From Cytophagia bacterium (GTDB taxonomy: Bacteria; Bacteroidota; Bacteroidia; Cytophagales; Cyclobacteriaceae), in the NCBI GenBank assembly GCA_013373005.1, contig JABXIP010000487.1, positions 1 to 7,369 on the forward strand: a stretch of DNA of 7,369 nt, read 5' to 3'. The position numbers were made by a program, and so were the translations under genes. The first letter of the stretch is position 1, and the number at the start of each line of letters is the position of its first letter. The notes under the pieces are model-generated. The model saw only the letters and a list, made by a program, of their open reading frames with translations, made no database searches and was not told the DNA's origin. Positions 6,284 to 7,369 of this stretch are shown in pieces.

Positions 6284-7369
6284 ATGACAAGGTGTCTGAT
6301 AATTATTTTTATACTCCTAAATATAAGTGAGTACTGTCATAGCACAGTACTTACTGAACCAAGTGATCTAAATGAGTACTTTCAGTTGGTTAAAAACCTT
6401 CGATATGAAGATGCTGATCATTTTGCTAGTGAGATGGAAAATGCATCATTAGGTACTAGGTTAAGCAACTTGGCTCAAATCTTATACACTGCTGGTCAAT
6501 CCACTACATATCTGGTTGACACAAGTGTCAGCGAAAATAGAATTGAGCAACTCATTTATTACCTGACCCAAGGCTATTACAATTTATATACTAACCCTTA
6601 CAGTGGTAAACCTTTCCAATACTTTAACGAGGCTTATAATCTTGCTCGTGAGTTGGATCTTAAAAGCGCAGAAAAATATACGCTTCTTTCAATTCTTGAA
6701 GTTTACAATTTTGAAGTATCACAATCAAATGAGGATAAAGTTCTTTTTTTGAATCGCTACAAGGATTTAATAGATGATGAAGCTGATCGCTATCACTACT
6801 TGATCAATGTAATGCAGTTCAACCTGAAGGATATCTTTCTTAACATAAGTATCAATCTGACTTTCTTCAAGGACTTTGATGCTTTGATGACTTCATTCAG
6901 TGACAATCATCGTTTTTGGCCAAATTACTATTCGTTGAAAGCGGTCTTTTATAAAACTATAGGTCGTAACGCAGAAGCTATTCAACTTCAAAAAAAGGCT
7001 TTGAGTTTAATTGGCACAGAACCATTCTTAAAGTATATCAAGTTCAGATCAAACATTCAGTTGTCTGAAATATATAGACTTGAAGGAGATTACGATAGAG
7101 CCCTTGAGTATGTGAATCATGCATCAAACAGCATAGACTTATCAGACACAACACGTTCTAAATCATATATTTACTATTACTTATCTAGGATTTACGAGGA
7201 AACTGAAGATCATGAAAAAGCTTTTAATAACCTCTTAAAGGCTACAGATCTGAGAGATAAGTTGAACTACGAACAAAACAGCCTTGAAATCGCTCGACTT
7301 AATGTTCGGTACCAAACTCAAGAAAAAGAATTAGCCTTGCTCAAAGAGCGAGAGAAGGTAAGAGACACT
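6284..7369 (+). CDS. Exported TPR protein, probable N-terminal half of a sensor kinase or regulator (partial)
   Basis: From ATG 6284 the frame is open for 362 codons to the window edge. It starts MTRC followed by a hydrophobic run (LIIIFILLN, 5-13), a likely signal peptide with possible cleavage near residue 20 (CHS-TVL). TPR-like helical hairpins are clearest at about 213-246 (YYSLKAVFYKTIGRNAEAI), 253-286 (NIQLSEIYRLEGDYDRALEY, from 257) and 294-327 (YYYLSRIYEETEDHEKAF, from 297). A charged coiled coil follows (about 328-361), including RYQTQEKELALLKERE. In Bacteroidota this TPR plus RYQTQEKE-like linker usually precedes a transmembrane helix and then a histidine kinase or, less often, a LuxR-type DNA-binding domain. 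That part is beyond the window, so the output is inferred only. Only two bases separate it from the preceding stop (TAGGAATG), so the pair should share a transcript and perhaps be translationally coupled. Composition is AT-rich relative to the first operon. Confidence 0.85.
   Translation, partial: MTRCLIIIFILLNISEYCHSTVLTEPSDLNEYFQLVKNLRYEDADHFASEMENASLGTRLSNLAQILYTAGQSTTYLVDTSVSENRIEQLIYYLTQGYYNLYTNPYSGKPFQYFNEAYNLARELDLKSAEKYTLLSILEVYNFEVSQSNEDKVLFLNRYKDLIDDEADRYHYLINVMQFNLKDIFLNISINLTFFKDFDALMTSFSDNHRFWPNYYSLKAVFYKTIGRNAEAIQLQKKALSLIGTEPFLKYIKFRSNIQLSEIYRLEGDYDRALEYVNHASNSIDLSDTTRSKSYIYYYLSRIYEETEDHEKAFNNLLKATDLRDKLNYEQNSLEIARLNVRYQTQEKELALLKEREKVRDT

Noticed and set aside
1..7369. CRISPR array, insertion sequence, tRNA or rRNA gene
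   Set aside because: No regularly spaced repeats, transposase-like protein, terminal inverted repeats or cloverleaf-like sequences were found on either strand by eye.

Overview
The window looks like chromosomal DNA of a Bacteroidota bacterium, probably of the Cytophagales type (Roseivirga, Fulvivirga and Marivirga are the kind of relatives meant). This is inferred from protein style: a TrmB with the FPDPRPRKR variant, a FolC close to Bacteroidota versions, a large secreted S9 peptidase, and a TPR sensor-like protein ending in an RYQTQEKE-type linker. Most start codons also lack a clear Shine-Dalgarno sequence. No database comparison was possible.

Layout. Bases 1-75 hold the first 25 codons of a reverse-strand lipoprotein gene, divergent from the rest across a 116-bp intergenic region. 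Bases 192-2718 form a tight forward operon: folC (folate polyglutamylation), trmB (tRNA m7G46 methylation) and a PAP2-family membrane phosphatase. Its genes are joined by TAATG and ATGA stop/start overlaps. After a 147-bp gap comes a large exported S9 (prolyl oligopeptidase-like) serine peptidase at 2866-5601. A 9-bp hairpin overlaps its stop codon and probably ends the transcript.

The region 5602-5729 is dense in secondary structure and includes a second, two-tier hairpin at 5644-5694. Beyond it, base composition becomes visibly more AT-rich and a second, tightly spaced pair begins. The first member is a 183-residue protein I do not recognise. Two bases later comes an exported TPR protein that runs off the right edge. 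Its architecture (signal peptide, TPR-like helical repeats, then a coiled coil) matches the sensor half of Bacteroidota TPR histidine kinases or TPR/LuxR-type regulators, but the output domain lies outside the window.

How the genes work together. The first operon is housekeeping: one-carbon metabolism, tRNA modification and lipid phosphate turnover, with coupling that suggests shared expression more than a shared pathway. The S9 peptidase is a stand-alone peptide-degrading enzyme of the cell envelope. The final pair is the least explained part. It may be a small signalling module, but nothing here proves a new system.
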